Shown piece after piece: positions 62,813-64,000 of a DNA stretch of 64,000 nt (the first letter of the stretch is position 1; each line of letters begins with the position of its first letter). The position numbers and the translations under genes were made by a program. Origin of the DNA: Stappia albiluteola (GTDB lineage Bacteria > Pseudomonadota > Alphaproteobacteria > Rhizobiales > Stappiaceae); NCBI RefSeq assembly GCF_014050225.1, contig NZ_JACFXV010000062.1, forward strand, positions 48,924 through 112,923, written 5' to 3'. The notes beneath the pieces were generated by a model. It ran no database searches. It worked only from the letters and a program-made list of their open reading frames with translations, and was not told where the DNA came from.

Positions 62813-64000
62813 TTAGAACAGTCGCAGAACGGCCTGGTCTGCCTGCGAGGACAGGGACAGCGCTGTTGTCGATAGCTGCTGTCTTGTCTGCAAGGCGAGA
62901 AGGTTCGCGCCTTCCTCGTTGGTATCGGCCAGAACCAGATTATCGGCACCGGTCTGCAACGTATTGACCAGTTCCTTGGTGAAGTCCTCGCGGATGTTCA
63001 CCGTTGTGAGCTGCGAACCGAACTGGGAGCCGGTTGCTCGTAGTGTTGTTAAAGCGTTTGCAAGCTGATTGAGCTTGTCTTCGGATTCCACGGCCCCGAG
63101 ATCGAATGCGCCTGTCAAGCTGAGGCCGAATGAGGTCAGGTCTCGACCGCCAATCGTCAATTCCGATCGTCCTTCATCCCGTCGTTCGTTGAAGGCAACG
63201 GTGAGTTCGGTATCGCTGGAATTGATCAGATTGATGCCGTTGAAGCTGGCGTCTGCGGCCAACTCGTCGATCTGCTGCAGAATGTCGTTGAACTGTTCCG
63301 CCAGATCCGAGTTGTCTGCCTCCTGTGCCTGCGCCTGATTGGTGATGGTTAACGTGTCGAACAGGTTTGCCGATGTGCCTTCGGTGTAGACGACGCGCGT
63401 ACCGCCGGGATCGTCCACGTCGGCTGTGGTGTTGGCGTCATTCTCGTCATCTACACCGACAGCATCCGCGTTGTCTCCAAAACCGAGGGATGCAAACACG
63501 GATCCGGCTGCATTTTGTGTGATGAGGTCGGCCGTCGAGCCATTTCCGGTGTCTTGCGTCGTGATTGTGAGATTTAGCGTTTCGGCGCCATTCGCGCGGA
63601 TATCCAGACGTCCGTCGGAAGTTACCGATGCCTTGGCGACGCCGGAATTGTTGATCCGGTTGATGACGTCATTGACGGTTTCGGTAGCCGGAGTGGCTCC
63701 AACAGTATAGGTCACCTTTGATTCGGTGCCGTTCGCGTCGGTTGCTGTTAACTCGATGGTGTCGCCGTTCTTGAAATTCAGGGCGCCAAGGTTCTGATCG
63801 AGAACGCGCTGCTGTGTGGTTCCAGCGGAGACCCCGGTGGTGTCGACGGCGGCGAGGCCTTGGATCTGGGTCTCGGCTTCCGCGTCGGTATTGTTCTGCT
63901 GAGCCTGGCGAACCGTCGACTGGGCGCTTTCGACCAGCTTGGTGATTGCCTTGATGCCGTTGTCGGCTGCTTCCAGCGTCTTGATCGCGTTGCCAATGCC
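62813..64000 (-). CDS. Flagellin, 5' end outside the window
   Basis: Filament subunit. At least 395 residues are present, reading from the window edge (GIGNAIKTLEAADNGIKAIT, the N-terminal coiled coil) to the C-terminal coiled coil (TGADNLVLADTNEEGANLLA and QLSTTALSLSSQADQAVLRLF). An internal Flagellin_IN-like domain (DGRLDIRANGAETLNLTITT) lies at about residues 110-190 of the visible part. The first ATG inside the frame (63715) is not the start. It is a secreted structural protein exported without a signal peptide, and GC is lower than in the housekeeping genes of the window. Confidence 0.93.
   Translation of the reverse strand, partial: GIGNAIKTLEAADNGIKAITKLVESAQSTVRQAQQNNTDAEAETQIQGLAAVDTTGVSAGTTQQRVLDQNLGALNFKNGDTIELTATDANGTESKVTYTVGATPATETVNDVINRINNSGVAKASVTSDGRLDIRANGAETLNLTITTQDTGNGSTADLITQNAAGSVFASLGFGDNADAVGVDDENDANTTADVDDPGGTRVVYTEGTSANLFDTLTITNQAQAQEADNSDLAEQFNDILQQIDELAADASFNGINLINSSDTELTVAFNERRDEGRSELTIGGRDLTSFGLSLTGAFDLGAVESEDKLNQLANALTTLRATGSQFGSQLTTVNIREDFTKELVNTLQTGADNLVLADTNEEGANLLALQTRQQLSTTALSLSSQADQAVLRLF

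Noticed and set aside
63715..63996. Internal ATG at 63715 as the flagellin start, and a 72-codon minus-strand frame at 63778-63996
   Set aside because: The flagellin frame stays open to the window edge and encodes the typical N-terminal coiled coil there; the 72-codon frame is a shadow in another phase.

Overview
This 64 kb window is high-GC chromosomal DNA from an alphaproteobacterium, most likely of the order Hyphomicrobiales/Rhizobiales. The evidence is a CcrM-type GANTC methyltransferase, an ATP synthase Fo cluster with paired b' and b subunits, FlaF/FlbT next to flagellin, a bipartite glycine-tRNA ligase, an Omp19/Inh-type lipoprotein, and Rhizobiales-type intergenic palindromes. A Stappia/Roseibium-like genus would fit, but that is inference. 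Nearly all the genes look chromosomal and housekeeping; no transposase, integrase, phage gene, CRISPR array or RNA gene was recognised.

Layout. 0-8 kb: the end of the split glycine dehydrogenase (gcvPA/gcvPB), a divergent GST/MarR pair with tandem operators, ccrM, AMP nucleosidase, mutY and a DciA/DUF721 gene. 8-17 kb: Inh-type lipoprotein, DsbA-like oxidoreductase, smc, atpI-atpB-atpE-atpF'-atpF with several intra-operon hairpins, then rnhB. 17-24 kb: a PA0069-type radical SAM protein, a glycosyltransferase, a Tat-exported metallo-beta-lactamase-fold protein, moaB, a ceramidase-like membrane protein and maeB. 24-25.4 kb: a tandem array of a composite unit of alternating hairpins. 25.5-35.8 kb: glyS, an RND efflux pair, glyQ, a small membrane protein, a signal-peptide-peptidase-like protease and a family-4-like uracil-DNA glycosylase. 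36-49 kb: ETF-QO behind a LiuR-like operator, a second hairpin array, acuI, two MFS transporters, LysR, a glutamine-synthetase-family enzyme, AraC, TetR with a CMD-family peroxidase, and a chemotaxis receptor. 49-55 kb: a leftward block of VWA (CoxE-like), DUF697, YcjX, SixA phosphatase, an exported hypothetical and a MoxR ATPase. 55.5-64 kb: flgE-flgK-flgL behind a consensus sigma-54 promoter, facing flaF, flbT and a partial flagellin.

The most interesting signals are as follows. (1) Two arrays, 24.0-25.4 kb and 37.9-38.66 kb, are built from one family of hairpins (conserved GTCAT/ATCCA ends, different stems that keep pairing) and both fill convergent gene junctions. (2) A second structured intergenic element has copies at about 3.05 and 54.3 kb with compensating stem changes. 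(3) Similar Flagellin_IN-like modules appear to decorate the hook, the hook-filament junction protein FlgL (762 aa) and flagellin, inside a lower-GC block that starts abruptly within flgL. (4) Operator architectures can be read at several divergent promoters (MarR, TetR, LysR, LiuR-like). (5) Hairpins flank atpE and separate flgE from flgK, as expected if transcript processing sets subunit ratios.
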